This document shows, piece after piece, positions 53,258 to 62,609 of a stretch of DNA of 64,000 nucleotides. This stretch comes from Enhydrobacter aerosaccus (GTDB lineage: Bacteria; Pseudomonadota; Alphaproteobacteria; Reyranellales; Reyranellaceae). The stretch spans positions 682,305-746,304 of the forward strand of contig NZ_FUWJ01000002.1 in NCBI RefSeq assembly GCF_900167455.1, given 5' to 3'. The translations under genes were made by a program, and so were the position numbers. How positions within the stretch are numbered: position 1 is the first letter of the stretch; each line of letters opens with the position of its first letter. The notes beneath the pieces are model-generated. The model saw only the letters and a program-made list of their open reading frames with translations. It made no database searches and had not been told where the DNA came from.

Positions 53258-54503
53258 GAGAAAATCCGTATGTGTTTTTGAGGGCGGTCAGCAGGTCCGG
53301 CAATCCGCCGGAGACCAGGGGCGGCTCCGGCAGGGCCGTTTCGATCGGTCCCGGATCCTTGAGACCGGAAGCCGTGAGAAGCGCGACGCAGCGGTCGTGT
53401 GGCTTGATGATGCCTTGGCCGCGCAGCCGCTCGATGGCGGCGAAGGGAGCGGCGGAAGAAGCCTCGGGCCAGATGCCTTCGCGGGCGGCGAGCGTCACCA
53501 CCCAGCGCCGCATTTCGTCGTCGCCTACGGTCACCGCCGTGCCCCTGGAGCGGCGGAGCACGTCGAGCGCCTGCACTGTCGCCTGCGACGCACCGATCGA
53601 AGTGGCGATGGAGGGCGCATTGCGGGCAATCTCGGGCGGCATGGGATCGCCGCTCTCCAGTGCCGCCGGCAACGATCCAGATACCTCGGCCGCCACGAAG
53701 CGCGGCGTGCGCTCGATCCAGCCCAACGCCTTCAGCTCCTCGAACCCCTTCCACATGCCGTAGAGCGCATCGCCGTAGCAGACCGGCAGCACGCACCAGT
53801 CGGGCGGCTCCCAATCGAAGGCTTCCGCGATCTCGAAAGCGATCGTCTTGTAGCCTTCCATGCCATAGGGATTGCTGCCGACGACCAGCCCGAAGAAGGG
53901 CGAGGTCGGATACCAGCCCAGCTCCTTCACGCCGAGCGACTGCAGCCGCCAGCGATCGGCCTTGTCGGCAACCTTCACCACCATTGCGCCGTAGGCCCGC
54001 ATCTGCAGGACCAGAGGACCCGCCGAGCCGACGAAGGTGAAGACGATACACGGTATGCCCGCCTTGGCGGCATAGGCAGCCGCAGCCGCACCGGCATTGC
54101 CGGAGGAACTGGAGGCGATGACCTTGGCGCCGAAGTGCCGGGCCATGGTCAGCGCGCCCGAGGCCAGGCGGTCCTTGAACGACCAGGTGGGATTGCGCGA
54201 TTCGTCCTTGATCCACACATCGCCCAGGCCCAGCGACGATGCCGGCAGGAGCGGCGTGTTGCCCTCCCCCAGTGTCACGGCATCGGCGGCCCGTGCGTGC
54301 AGAAACCCTTCCCAGCGCCACATCGAAGAGGCGCGGGAGGTCGGCTTCGCCCGATCCAGGCCGGCGCCGGGTGCCTCGTCATAGGCCACGGTCAGATTGG
54401 CCGGAGCCCCTTGGCTTCGGCAGCTCGGACAATCTTCCGCATAACGATCAGGGGGATGGCGGGCGCCGCAACGAACGCAGACAAGCGCACTGGGAACAGG
54501 CAT
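53250..54503 (-). CDS. Threonine synthase-like PLP-dependent enzyme with N-terminal zinc ribbon
   Basis: Fold-type II PLP enzyme of 417 residues. An N-terminal zinc ribbon is formed by 'CVRCGARH' and 'CPSCRS' (residues about 9-30). The catalytic lysine lies in 'DESRNPTWSFKDRLASG' (about residue 111), and the phosphate-binding loop in 'ASSSSGNAGAAAAAYAAKAGI'. The GEGNTPLLPAS segment is also typical. It resembles ThrC-related proteins of uncertain substrate; the coupling to two LLM genes argues against the housekeeping threonine synthase. It is divergent from the HDAC-like gene. Confidence 0.82.
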   Translation of the reverse strand: MPVPSALVCVRCGARHPPDRYAEDCPSCRSQGAPANLTVAYDEAPGAGLDRAKPTSRASSMWRWEGFLHARAADAVTLGEGNTPLLPASSLGLGDVWIKDESRNPTWSFKDRLASGALTMARHFGAKVIASSSSGNAGAAAAAYAAKAGIPCIVFTFVGSAGPLVLQMRAYGAMVVKVADKADRWRLQSLGVKELGWYPTSPFFGLVVGSNPYGMEGYKTIAFEIAEAFDWEPPDWCVLPVCYGDALYGMWKGFEELKALGWIERTPRFVAAEVSGSLPAALESGDPMPPEIARNAPSIATSIGASQATVQALDVLRRSRGTAVTVGDDEMRRWVVTLAAREGIWPEASSAAPFAAIERLRGQGIIKPHDRCVALLTASGLKDPGPIETALPEPPLVSGGLPDLLTALKNTYGFSHG

Positions 54504-54583
54504 TTGGCCGTCACGTTGGCGTCCTGTCTGCGATACGTCAACCTGGATGCCTTTGGGCAGAATGCCCTCTAAAGTGCAGATCG

Positions 54584-55516
54584 ATGTCGACCCTGCTGAT
54601 CAGCCATCCGGCGTTCCTCGAACACGATCCCGGCGAATTCCATCCCGAATGTCCCGACCGCCTGCGCGCGGTGATGGCGGCGCTCGAGAACGAGTCCTTC
54701 GCGCTCTTGCAACGCGCCACCGCGCCGGAAGCGACGCTCGAGCAGATGATGCGCGTGCATCCGCAGGCCTATATCGAAAGCATCCTCGCCATCCGACCGC
54801 CCGCTGGCGAGGTGGTGATGATCGATGGCGATACCGGGATGAGTGCGGGCAGTGCCGAGGCGGTCGTGCGGGCCGCCGGCGCGCTGGTGGCTGCGGTCGA
54901 CGCGGTCATGACCGGCGAGGCGGAGACCGCTTTCGCCGCCGTCCGTCCGCCGGGACACCATGCCTCGCCGGACATCCCGGGCGGTTTCTGCCTCTTCAAC
55001 AATGTCGCCATCGGCGCCCGCCACGCGCAGGCGCATCACGGCATCGAACGCGTCGCCATCCTCGATTTCGATGTCCATCACGGGCAGGGCACACAGACCG
55101 TGGTCGAGCCGGATGCTTCCCTGTTCTACGGCTCCTCGCATCAGTATCCGCTTTATCCCGGCACCGGCACCGCGCGCGAGCACGGCATTGCCGGCAACGT
55201 CGTCAACGTGCCGCTTGCCGCCAATAGCGGCAGCGCGCAATTCCGTGCCGCGTGGAGCGAGCGCATCCTGCCGCAGCTCGATCGGTTCGCCCCGGAACTG
55301 CTGATCCTCTCCGCCGGCTTCGATGCCCACCGTCGTGATCCGCTGGCGCAGCTCCAGCTCGAGACCGACGACTTCCGCTGGGTTACCGAGGAACTGCTGA
55401 CCATCGCCGATCGCCACGCCAAGGGCCGGGTCGTATCGGCGCTGGAAGGCGGGTACGACTTCGAAGCCCTGGCCGCCTCGGTCGCCGCGCACGTTCGCGC
55501 CCTGATGCGCGTCTGA
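54584..55516 (+). CDS. Histone deacetylase family protein (acetylpolyamine/acetoin utilisation-type deacetylase)
   Basis: Zn-dependent deacetylase of the class II histone deacetylase superfamily, 310 residues. The charge-relay His-His is in 'VRPPGHHASPDIPGGFCLFNN' (about residues 121-142). Zn ligands are in 'ILDFDVHHGQGTQ' and 'LSAGFDAHRRDPL', and the active-site Tyr is replaced or placed within 'LEGGYDFEAL'. Bacterial members remove acetyl groups from polyamines or other small amides. It stands alone with an 80-base divergent region to the PLP gene. Confidence 0.92.
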   Translation: MSTLLISHPAFLEHDPGEFHPECPDRLRAVMAALENESFALLQRATAPEATLEQMMRVHPQAYIESILAIRPPAGEVVMIDGDTGMSAGSAEAVVRAAGALVAAVDAVMTGEAETAFAAVRPPGHHASPDIPGGFCLFNNVAIGARHAQAHHGIERVAILDFDVHHGQGTQTVVEPDASLFYGSSHQYPLYPGTGTAREHGIAGNVVNVPLAANSGSAQFRAAWSERILPQLDRFAPELLILSAGFDAHRRDPLAQLQLETDDFRWVTEELLTIADRHAKGRVVSALEGGYDFEALAASVAAHVRALMRV

Positions 55517-55898
55517 ACCAGCGACAGGCGACCGACGTTTGCGTTCGGTGCTTTGCCCTTGACCCCCAAATGCCCGAGGCGTATTCGCCCCGGCGGTCGC
55601 CGAGGAATGTCGGCGGTCTTCACAACGGAAACACAAGATGGATAGCCACCCACGTCGCGCTGCCCTTGAGGCGGCGTTCCGATTCGAGAGCTTAACGCTC
55701 GACCGGATGTGTCGGGTGGGCGAGGGCAGTCGGCTTAGCGCTGGCTGACGCGTTCATCCTCGTGGCCGGTCGGGCCAGGGGATGAACATGCGTAGTGTAC
55801 AAATTTCCAGCGTCCGGCTGGTGCCGAAACAGAAAATTAACAAAGTCGCAGCGAGGGCGATTTCGCGGCGCGGCGCGATCCGTGATACGGAGACGCCA
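55517..55898. other. Intergenic region upstream of the porin gene; no gene recognised
   Basis: This 382-base stretch has no convincing gene. An in-frame ATG at 55782 could extend the porin by 39 residues, but the signal peptide begins at 55899 with GGAG at 55889-55892. The region should hold the porin promoter and a long leader; I see no clear -35/-10 pair. Confidence 0.4.
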
Positions 55899-57893
55899 AT
55901 GAAGGCGTTTGCTTGCTTTGGGGTTGCCGCGGGCGGTATCGCGGCTGCGATCTCTCTCCTCGCGGTGCGGCCTGCCTTGGCAGCCGACCCCGTCCCCGCT
56001 TCAGGTTTCTATGCCGGCGCGCATATGGGCTACCTGTTCGGGAACGCGACCGCGACCCTGGCCGATCCGACGGGAGGCGTCGCCTCCGCCGGCGGTACCA
56101 GCCCCTACGGCACGCTCGCCGGCGGCGTCCAGGCAGGGTACCAGTGGATCACGCCGTCGCGCTGGATGCTGGGCCTCGAGGCCGATCTCACCTTCGCCAA
56201 TTTCATGGACCTGAGCGACACGCTGTCCTATCGCGCGACAGGCACAGGCACGGCCAACGAGCAGCTCGAGTTCCTCGGCTCGCTGCGCGGCCGCGTCGGA
56301 TACACGTTCGGCGCCTGGACGCCGTACCTGACCGGCGGCCTCGCCTTTGCCAGCACCCGCTTCTCGCGCACTGACCTGACGACCGGCAACGAAGACGCGA
56401 CGCCGGGCCAATGGCGGACGGGATACACGGTCGGCGGCGGTGTCGATTACATGCTCGATCCGCGCTGGTCGGCGCGTCTCGAATATCTCTATACCAATCT
56501 AAGCCTGCGCGGCTTCAGCTTCGCGTCCGCGCCGGCGTCCTACAGCTCGCAGTACAGCCTGAACGAATTCCGCGTCGGCCTGAACTACCACTTCGGCGCA
56601 CCGGACAAGGCCCGCGAAACACCGCCGGAAGCGGAAGACCTCGGCCCGGGCACCTGGGAAGTCCATGGCCAGTCGACCTTCATCTTCCAGGGCTATGCGC
56701 CCTTCGGCGCGCCCTATTCCGGACAGAACAGCCTGCCGCCCGAAGGCCAGTCGCGAGAGACCTGGACCAGCTCCCTGTTCCTCGGCATGCGCCTCTGGAA
56801 GGGCGGCGAACTCTACTTCAATCCGGAATTGCTGCAGGGTTTCGGCGTCGCCAACACGACCGGCGCCGCGGGCTTCCCCAATGGCGAGGCGCAGAAGTCG
56901 AACTTCCCCTTCCCGCGCTTCAACATCTCGCGGCTGTTCCTGCGCCAGGAGTTCGGCCTTGGCGGCGAGACCGAGACGGTCGAAAGCGACTACGGGCAGC
57001 TCGCCGGCAAGAAGGACGTCTCGCGGGTCACGGTGCAGATCGGCAAGTTCGCGGTGCACGATCTCTTCGACACCAACGACTACGCCCAGGACCCGCGGGT
57101 CGATTTCCTCAACTGGTCGATCTGGGCTTCCGGCGCGTTCGACTACCCGGCCGACCGCGTGGGCCTGACCTACGGCGTCGCGGCCGAACTGAACCATCCG
57201 CAATGGGCGGTCCGTGCCGGCTATTTCCTGGTCGGCAACGCACCGAACGCCAATGTCATGGACTGGAACCTGTTTTCCCGCGGCGGTTACGTGGCGGAAG
57301 GCGAATTGCGCTATAACGCGTTCGACCATCCCGGTGTGTTCAAGGTCGGCCCCTGGCTCACCAGCACCTTCTCGGGTTCCTACAGCCAGGCGGTCGCGCT
57401 CGCCAATGCCAACCCCGGCCTGACGGCCAACGACACCATCGCCCAGACGCGCCAGGGCCGGGTGAAGTACGGCATCTACACGAACCTGCAGCAGGAGATC
57501 AGCAAGGAACTCGGCGCCTTCGCGCGCTGGAGCTGGAACAACGGCCAGAACGAAACCTCGGCCTTCACCGATATCAGCCAGAGCGTCTCGTTCGGCATGC
57601 AGCTCAAGGGAAATGCCTGGGGCCGCGAGAACGACGTGATCGGACTGGGCGCTGCGTTCAATATGTTGTCCGCCTCGGCAGCCTCCTACTTCGCCGCCGG
57701 CGGCATGGGCGTTCTTGTCGGCGACGGCGCCCTTTCCTATGCCTCGGAGAATGTCTTCGAGACCTACTATGCGCTGCAGCTCATCAAGGGGCTGACGGCG
57801 ACGGTCGATTACCAGCTCCTGGTGAATCCGGCCTACAACACGGTGCGAGGACCGGTGAACGTCTTCTCCGCCCGACTGCACGCCTTCTTCTGA
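55899..57893 (+). CDS. Two-part outer-membrane protein: Omp25-like beta-barrel fused to an OprB-type carbohydrate porin
   Basis: Outer-membrane protein of 664 residues with a signal peptide (MKAFACFGVAAGGIAAA followed by 'PALAADPVP', cleavage near residue 29). Residues about 33-235 resemble the opacity/Omp25-like eight-stranded barrel: 'GFYAGAHMGYLFGNA', 'YGTLAGGVQAGYQWI', 'WMLGLEADLTFA', 'LGSLRGRVGYTFGAWTPYLTG' and the closing 'NEFRVGLNYHFG'. The remaining 430 residues resemble a carbohydrate-selective OprB-type porin: 'WEVHGQSTFIFQGYAPF', 'LFLRQEFGLGGE', 'RVTVQIGKFAVHDLFDTNDYAQDPR' and a C-terminal Phe. Each part ends in an aromatic residue as barrels do. Confidence 0.82.
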   Translation: MKAFACFGVAAGGIAAAISLLAVRPALAADPVPASGFYAGAHMGYLFGNATATLADPTGGVASAGGTSPYGTLAGGVQAGYQWITPSRWMLGLEADLTFANFMDLSDTLSYRATGTGTANEQLEFLGSLRGRVGYTFGAWTPYLTGGLAFASTRFSRTDLTTGNEDATPGQWRTGYTVGGGVDYMLDPRWSARLEYLYTNLSLRGFSFASAPASYSSQYSLNEFRVGLNYHFGAPDKARETPPEAEDLGPGTWEVHGQSTFIFQGYAPFGAPYSGQNSLPPEGQSRETWTSSLFLGMRLWKGGELYFNPELLQGFGVANTTGAAGFPNGEAQKSNFPFPRFNISRLFLRQEFGLGGETETVESDYGQLAGKKDVSRVTVQIGKFAVHDLFDTNDYAQDPRVDFLNWSIWASGAFDYPADRVGLTYGVAAELNHPQWAVRAGYFLVGNAPNANVMDWNLFSRGGYVAEGELRYNAFDHPGVFKVGPWLTSTFSGSYSQAVALANANPGLTANDTIAQTRQGRVKYGIYTNLQQEISKELGAFARWSWNNGQNETSAFTDISQSVSFGMQLKGNAWGRENDVIGLGAAFNMLSASAASYFAAGGMGVLVGDGALSYASENVFETYYALQLIKGLTATVDYQLLVNPAYNTVRGPVNVFSARLHAFF

Positions 57894-57905
57894 TGTGATG
57901 CTTTT

Positions 57906-57943
57906 GGCCCGGCGCTTTATCCACCAAGTGCCGGGCCCTTATT
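57906..57943 (+). terminator. Rho-independent terminator of the porin gene
   Basis: Twelve bases after the stop, a 12-bp stem (GGCCCGGCGCTT / AAGTGCCGGGCC, one G-T pair, eight-base loop) is followed by CTTATT. It also lies before the dipeptide transporter operon and would insulate it. Confidence 0.6.
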
Positions 57944-58030
57944 GCACCGCACAAGGGAAGCGTCATAGGACGGACATCCAGCTTTCACACGACCTGCATA
58001 CGGTGGCGGCTCACGAGGAGTTCGCCCATT

Positions 58031-59665
58031 ATGTTGTTGTCTCGTCGCCGATTGGTGGCCGCTACCGGTTTCACGACCGCGAGCCTGATCCTTCCCCGCA
58101 TCGCCATCGGCCAAGCCGACAACCGGCCCACGATCACCATCGCCGTTCAGCAGATCTCGAACAGCGCATCGCTGGAACCGCTGCGCGAGCAATCCAATGT
58201 CGGGTCGCGCACCTTCTCGTTCCTGTTCGAAACGCTGATCATGCAGAACCTGCTCGGCCAGCTCGAGGCCGTGCCGGGTCTTGCCGAGAGCTGGAAGCGC
58301 ATCGACGAACGGACGGTGGAATTTTCCCTGCGCAAGGGCGTGCGGTTCCACAACGGCGACGAGATGACGGCCGACGACGTGGTCTTCACCTTCAGCCGCG
58401 ACCACATGTTCGGTCCCGACTACGACATCACCAGCAACAAGACGCTGTTCACCAACGTCGTCGTGCGCGATTCGGGTGACGGCAAGAAGCTGCCGCCGGA
58501 ACTGCCGGCCGTCGCCAAGCGTCTCTTCCCGGCGCTGGAGAAGGTCGAGGCGGTCGACAAGTACACGGTCCGCTTCGTCAACCGCACTCCGGACGTCACC
58601 CTGGAGGGCCGCATCGGCAGCCTCGGCGCCAACATCATCTCGCGCCGCGCTTTCGAAGAGGCCAAGAGCTGGGCCGATTGGGCGCGATCGCCGGTCGCCA
58701 CCGGGCCCTACAAGGTGCGCGAATACACGCCCGACCAGTCGCTCGTTCTCGACGCTCACGACGACTACTGGGGCGGGCGGCCGCCCCTCAAGACCGTGCG
58801 GCTGATGGTGGTGCCGGAAGTGGCGGCGCGCATCAACGGTCTGCTGGCCGGTCAGTTCGACTTCATCTGCGACATGCCGCCGGATCAGATCCCGACCATC
58901 GAGAAGAATCCCAAGTTCGAGGTGCTGGGCAGCACGATCGTCAACCATCGGCTGACGGTGTTCGACATGCATCATCCGCAGCTCGTCGATCCTCGCGTGC
59001 GCCAGGCCTTCAGCCACGCGATCGATCGGCAGGCGATCGTCGACAGCCTGTGGTCCGGCCGCACCCGCGTGCCTGCGGGACTGCAATGGGAGTTCTACGG
59101 CCCCATGTTCGTCGAAGGCTGGACGGTGCCGGAATACAGCCTCGACAAGGCCAAGGCACTGCTCAAGGCCGCCAACTACAAGGGCGATCCGATCCCTTAC
59201 CGCCTTCTCAACAACTACTACACCAACCAGGTCGCGACGGCGCAGGTGCTGGTCGAGATGTGGAACCAGGCCGGCCTCAACGTCCAGATCGACATGAAGG
59301 AGAACTGGCAGCAGATCTTCGACACCAACAAGCAGCGCGCCGTGCGCGACTGGTCGAACAGTGCCGGCTTCAACGATCCGATCTCCTCGATCGTCGCCCA
59401 GCATGGGCCGCAGGGTCAGCAGCAGCAGGCCGGCGAATGGACTAACGCCGAGATGAATCGCCTGTCCGACGCCATGCAGGTCGAGACCGACATGACCAAG
59501 CGCAAGGCGATGTTCAAACGCATGCTGGAGATCTGCGAGCGTGAGGATCCGGCCTACACGGTGCTGCACCAGAACGCGACCTTCACGGCCAAGCGCAAGG
59601 ACATCCGCTGGAAGGCCTCACCTTCCTTCGCGATGGAATTCCGTTCGGTCAACTTCGCCACCTGA
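58031..59665 (+). CDS. Peptide/nickel-type ABC transporter substrate-binding protein (SBP_bac_5)
   Basis: Periplasmic solute receptor of the DppA/OppA family, 544 residues. The N-terminus 'LLSRRRLVAATGF' has consecutive arginines followed by a hydrophobic stretch, possibly a Tat signal. The body has 'AVPGLAESWKRIDERTVEFSLRKGVRFHNGDEMTADDVVFTF', 'GTGPYKVREY'-like 'ATGPYKVREYTPDQSLVL', and 'FDMHHPQLVDPRVRQAFSHAIDRQAIV'. GAGGAG lies about 10 bases before the ATG. It leads a complete five-gene transporter operon. The ligand is unknown; this family also binds non-peptide solutes. Confidence 0.92.
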   Translation: MLLSRRRLVAATGFTTASLILPRIAIGQADNRPTITIAVQQISNSASLEPLREQSNVGSRTFSFLFETLIMQNLLGQLEAVPGLAESWKRIDERTVEFSLRKGVRFHNGDEMTADDVVFTFSRDHMFGPDYDITSNKTLFTNVVVRDSGDGKKLPPELPAVAKRLFPALEKVEAVDKYTVRFVNRTPDVTLEGRIGSLGANIISRRAFEEAKSWADWARSPVATGPYKVREYTPDQSLVLDAHDDYWGGRPPLKTVRLMVVPEVAARINGLLAGQFDFICDMPPDQIPTIEKNPKFEVLGSTIVNHRLTVFDMHHPQLVDPRVRQAFSHAIDRQAIVDSLWSGRTRVPAGLQWEFYGPMFVEGWTVPEYSLDKAKALLKAANYKGDPIPYRLLNNYYTNQVATAQVLVEMWNQAGLNVQIDMKENWQQIFDTNKQRAVRDWSNSAGFNDPISSIVAQHGPQGQQQQAGEWTNAEMNRLSDAMQVETDMTKRKAMFKRMLEICEREDPAYTVLHQNATFTAKRKDIRWKASPSFAMEFRSVNFAT

Positions 59666-59675
59666 GGCGCGGACA

Positions 59676-60680
59676 GTGCGCACTCCTCTCGTCGCCATCG
59701 AAGGGCTCACGGTCGATTTCGGCCATGGGCCGCAGAGTTCGCGCGCCGTCGACGGTATCACGCTCGAGATCGCGGCGGGCGAAGCCCTCGGAGTCGTGGG
59801 AGAATCGGGATCGGGCAAGAGCGTCACCTGGTTGGCGGCTCTCGGTCTCCTTCCGGCAAAGGCGCAGATACGGGGCTCCGTGCGGCTCGACGGGCGGGAA
59901 CTGATCGGCGCGCCGCAGCGCCATCTCGAAGCGGTGCGCGGCAAGCGCATCGCCATGATCTTTCAGGATCCGTCGAGCTGCCTGAATCCGGTTCATCGCA
60001 TCGGCTGGCAGCTCGGCGAGGCGCTGCGGCTGCATCGCGGCCTCGATCGCCGCGCCGCCGATGCCGAGGCGCTGCGCCTGCTCGATCAGGTGGGGATCGC
60101 CGATGCCCGGCGGCGTCTCGGTGACTATCCGCATCAGCTTTCCGGCGGCCTCAACCAGCGCGTGATGATCGCCATGGCGCTGGCAGGCCAACCCGACCTG
60201 CTGATTGCCGACGAACCGACCACCGCGCTGGACGCCACGATCCAGGCCCAGATCCTCGATCTCCTGCGTTCCGTGCGGCGCGATACCGGCATGGCCATGG
60301 TGCTGATCAGCCACGATCTCGGTGTGGTGGCCGAGAATGTCGATCGCGTGGCCGTCATGTATGCCGGCCGTCTGGTCGAGGAAGCACCCGGCGCAGCGCT
60401 GTTCTCGCGGCCATGCCATCCTTATACGCAAGGCCTTCTCGCCGCCTTGCCGGAACTCGCCGGCGGCCGCCGCCGGCTGGTCGCCATTCCCGGCACGGTC
60501 CCCGAGCCCGGCAGCGTGCCCACAGGCTGTCGCTTCGCGCCGCGCTGTCCGGTAGCAGATTCTGGATGCGCCACCGAAGCACCGCCGATCCAGGCCTTCG
60601 ACCGGCAGCATCGCTCGATCTGCCATCGCCGCATCGATCCCGGATTCTCCGTCTGGACCCTGCCGAAGGCAGCCGAATGA
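59676..60680 (+). CDS. Dipeptide/oligopeptide-type ABC transporter ATP-binding protein (DppD/OppD-like)
   Basis: ATPase of 334 residues with Walker A 'GESGSGKS', Q-loop '[19 protein letters not shown]', signature '[15 protein letters not shown]', Walker B '[12 protein letters not shown]', and the C-terminal oligopeptide-transport extension with cysteines ('[14 protein letters not shown]') that may bind an Fe-S cluster. The GTG at 59676 is the start, 11 bases after the receptor stop. Its stop overlaps the next gene (ATGA). Confidence 0.9.
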   Translation: MRTPLVAIEGLTVDFGHGPQSSRAVDGITLEIAAGEALGVVGESGSGKSVTWLAALGLLPAKAQIRGSVRLDGRELIGAPQRHLEAVRGKRIAMIFQDPSSCLNPVHRIGWQLGEALRLHRGLDRRAADAEALRLLDQVGIADARRRLGDYPHQLSGGLNQRVMIAMALAGQPDLLIADEPTTALDATIQAQILDLLRSVRRDTGMAMVLISHDLGVVAENVDRVAVMYAGRLVEEAPGAALFSRPCHPYTQGLLAALPELAGGRRRLVAIPGTVPEPGSVPTGCRFAPRCPVADSGCATEAPPIQAFDRQHRSICHRRIDPGFSVWTLPKAAE

Positions 60681-61663
60681 CTCCTCTTCTCGAGGCCGTC
60701 GACCTTCATCGCCATTACGCCGTGCGGACCGGCCGCAACCCGTTCTCGGCCAAGGCGCTGCTGCGCGCCGTGGACGGCGTGTCGTTCCGGATCCAGCCGG
60801 GCCGGACGCTCGGGCTCGTGGGCGAATCGGGCTGTGGCAAGTCGACAACGGGCAAGCTCGCGCTCGGCCTGATCCCCCCAAGTGCCGGCGAGATACGCTG
60901 TGAGAGCGAGCCGATGCCGGCCGCGGGCACCGCTGCCTGGCGCACCCTGCGGCGGCGTCTCCAGATGGTCTATCAGGATCCGCTTGGCGCGCTCGACCGG
61001 CGTCTGCCGATCGGTGAGCAGATCGCCGAGCCGCTCGTCATCCATGAGCAGGCCAAGCCGGCAGAGCGGCGCGAGCGGGCGCTGTCGGTCATGGAGGCGG
61101 TCGGCTTGCAGCGGCACCTGCTCACCCGCTATCCGCACGAACTCTCCGGTGGCCAGCGTCAGCGCGTCGTCCTGGCGCGCGCCCTGATCACCGAGCCACG
61201 GCTGCTGGTGTGCGATGAACCGATCTCCGCGCTCGATGTATCGATCCAGGCGCAGGTCGTGAATCTGTTGCTCGACCTGCAGGAGCGCCTGGACATCGCC
61301 TACCTGTTCATCAGCCACGACCTTCGGGTGGTGCGGCAGGTAAGCCACGAAGTCGCGGTGATGTATCTCGGCCGCATCGTCGAGCGGGGCGAGGCCGAGA
61401 ACGTGCTCGCAGAGCCGGCCCACCCCTACACGCGGGCACTGGTTTCAGCCATTCCAACAGTGGGCAGCAAACGGGAGCGCATCCTGCTCGGCGGCGACCC
61501 GCCCAGCCCCGCGAATGTGCCGCCCGGCTGTTCGTTCCATACGCGCTGCCCTTTCGCGACGGCGCAATGCCGCAGCGAGATTCCGACACTGCAGCCGTTG
61601 GCCGACGGCCGCGACGTCGCCTGCCATCGCGTCCACGAAACCCCTCTCCGACTCGTCGCCTGA
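60677..61663 (+). CDS. Dipeptide/oligopeptide-type ABC transporter ATP-binding protein (DppF/OppF-like)
   Basis: Second ATPase, 328 residues, with Walker A 'GESGCGKST', 'LQMVYQDPLGALDRRLPIG', signature 'ELSGGQRQRVVLARAL', Walker B 'LLVCDEPISALD', and the C-terminal cysteine region 'CSFHTRCPFATAQC'. Its TGA shares a base with the permease ATG (TGATG), so translation is coupled. Confidence 0.91.
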   Translation: MTPLLEAVDLHRHYAVRTGRNPFSAKALLRAVDGVSFRIQPGRTLGLVGESGCGKSTTGKLALGLIPPSAGEIRCESEPMPAAGTAAWRTLRRRLQMVYQDPLGALDRRLPIGEQIAEPLVIHEQAKPAERRERALSVMEAVGLQRHLLTRYPHELSGGQRQRVVLARALITEPRLLVCDEPISALDVSIQAQVVNLLLDLQERLDIAYLFISHDLRVVRQVSHEVAVMYLGRIVERGEAENVLAEPAHPYTRALVSAIPTVGSKRERILLGGDPPSPANVPPGCSFHTRCPFATAQCRSEIPTLQPLADGRDVACHRVHETPLRLVA

Positions 61664-62598
61664 TGCTTCTGTTCGCAACTTCGCGCCTGCTGCGTGCGGC
61701 GCTGACCATCCTGTTCGTCATGACTTTCGCCTTCGTCGTGCTGCGCGCTTCGGGCGATCCGGCTTTGCTGATCCTCTCCGTCGACGCGCCACCCGACGCT
61801 ATCGCTGCCTTCCGCAAGGCCTGGGGGCTCGACCAGCCGCTCTGGCAACAATATCTCAGCTATATCGGTCACGCCCTGACCGGCGACTTCGGCAAGTCCA
61901 TGCGCGACGGGCGCCCCGCCATCGACCTCGTGATGGAGCGGGTCCCGGCCACCCTCGCCCTGACCCTGCCCGCCCTTGCGCTCAAGATCGGAATCGGCAT
62001 CCCGGCCGGCATCTACGCAGCGCTGCATCGGAACACCTTCGCCGACCGCATGACCATGGCGCTGTCGGTGGCCGGTTTCACCATGCCGAGCTTCGTGCTG
62101 GCGCTGCTGCTGGTGCTGATCTTCTCCGTGACGCTCGGCTGGCTGCCGGCCAGCGGCAACGAGTCGCCCGCAAACGCGATCCTGCCCATCATCACCTTGG
62201 GCACGGCTGGTGCGGCGATCATGGCCCGCTTCACGCGCTCGGCCATGCAGGAAGTATTGGGCCAGCCCTTCGTGCGGGCAGCGTCGGCCAAGGGTTTGGC
62301 CTGGCGCCGCGTGATCTCGCATCACGCCTTGCCCAATGCCGCGATCCCGACCGTCACCATCGTCGGTTTCATGGTCGGCAGCCTGGTCGCCGGTGCCGTC
62401 GTGGTGGAAAGCGTGTTCGCCTGGCCTGGCATCGGCCGGCTGCTGGTGTCATCCGTCGCCAATCGCGATCTCGCCGTCGTGCAGGCGCTGCTGATGGTGA
62501 TCGCGGCCTGGATGGTCATGGCCAATCTCGCCGTCGACCTCGCCTATGGCTGGCTCGACCCGCGCGTGCGCTCGGCCGTCGGCGCCACCGGCCATTGA
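61663..62598 (+). CDS. Dipeptide-type ABC transporter permease (DppB-like)
   Basis: Inner-membrane permease of 311 residues. The N-terminal helix is followed by 'AWGLDQPLWQQYLSYIGHALTGDFGKSMRDGRP', the DppB signature. The EAA loop is 'GQPFVRAASAKGLAWRRVISHHALPNA', and the late segment 'FAWPGIGRLLVSSVANRDLAVVQ' matches. It overlaps the ATPase gene by one base. Confidence 0.92.
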   Translation: MLLFATSRLLRAALTILFVMTFAFVVLRASGDPALLILSVDAPPDAIAAFRKAWGLDQPLWQQYLSYIGHALTGDFGKSMRDGRPAIDLVMERVPATLALTLPALALKIGIGIPAGIYAALHRNTFADRMTMALSVAGFTMPSFVLALLLVLIFSVTLGWLPASGNESPANAILPIITLGTAGAAIMARFTRSAMQEVLGQPFVRAASAKGLAWRRVISHHALPNAAIPTVTIVGFMVGSLVAGAVVVESVFAWPGIGRLLVSSVANRDLAVVQALLMVIAAWMVMANLAVDLAYGWLDPRVRSAVGATGH

Positions 62599-62609
62599 GG
62601 AGAGCGAAG

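Noticed and set aside
55782..55898. N-terminal extension of the porin from the ATG at 55782
   Set aside because: A well-placed ribosome site and a normal signal peptide begin at 55899; a 39-residue charged extension before the signal peptide would be atypical.
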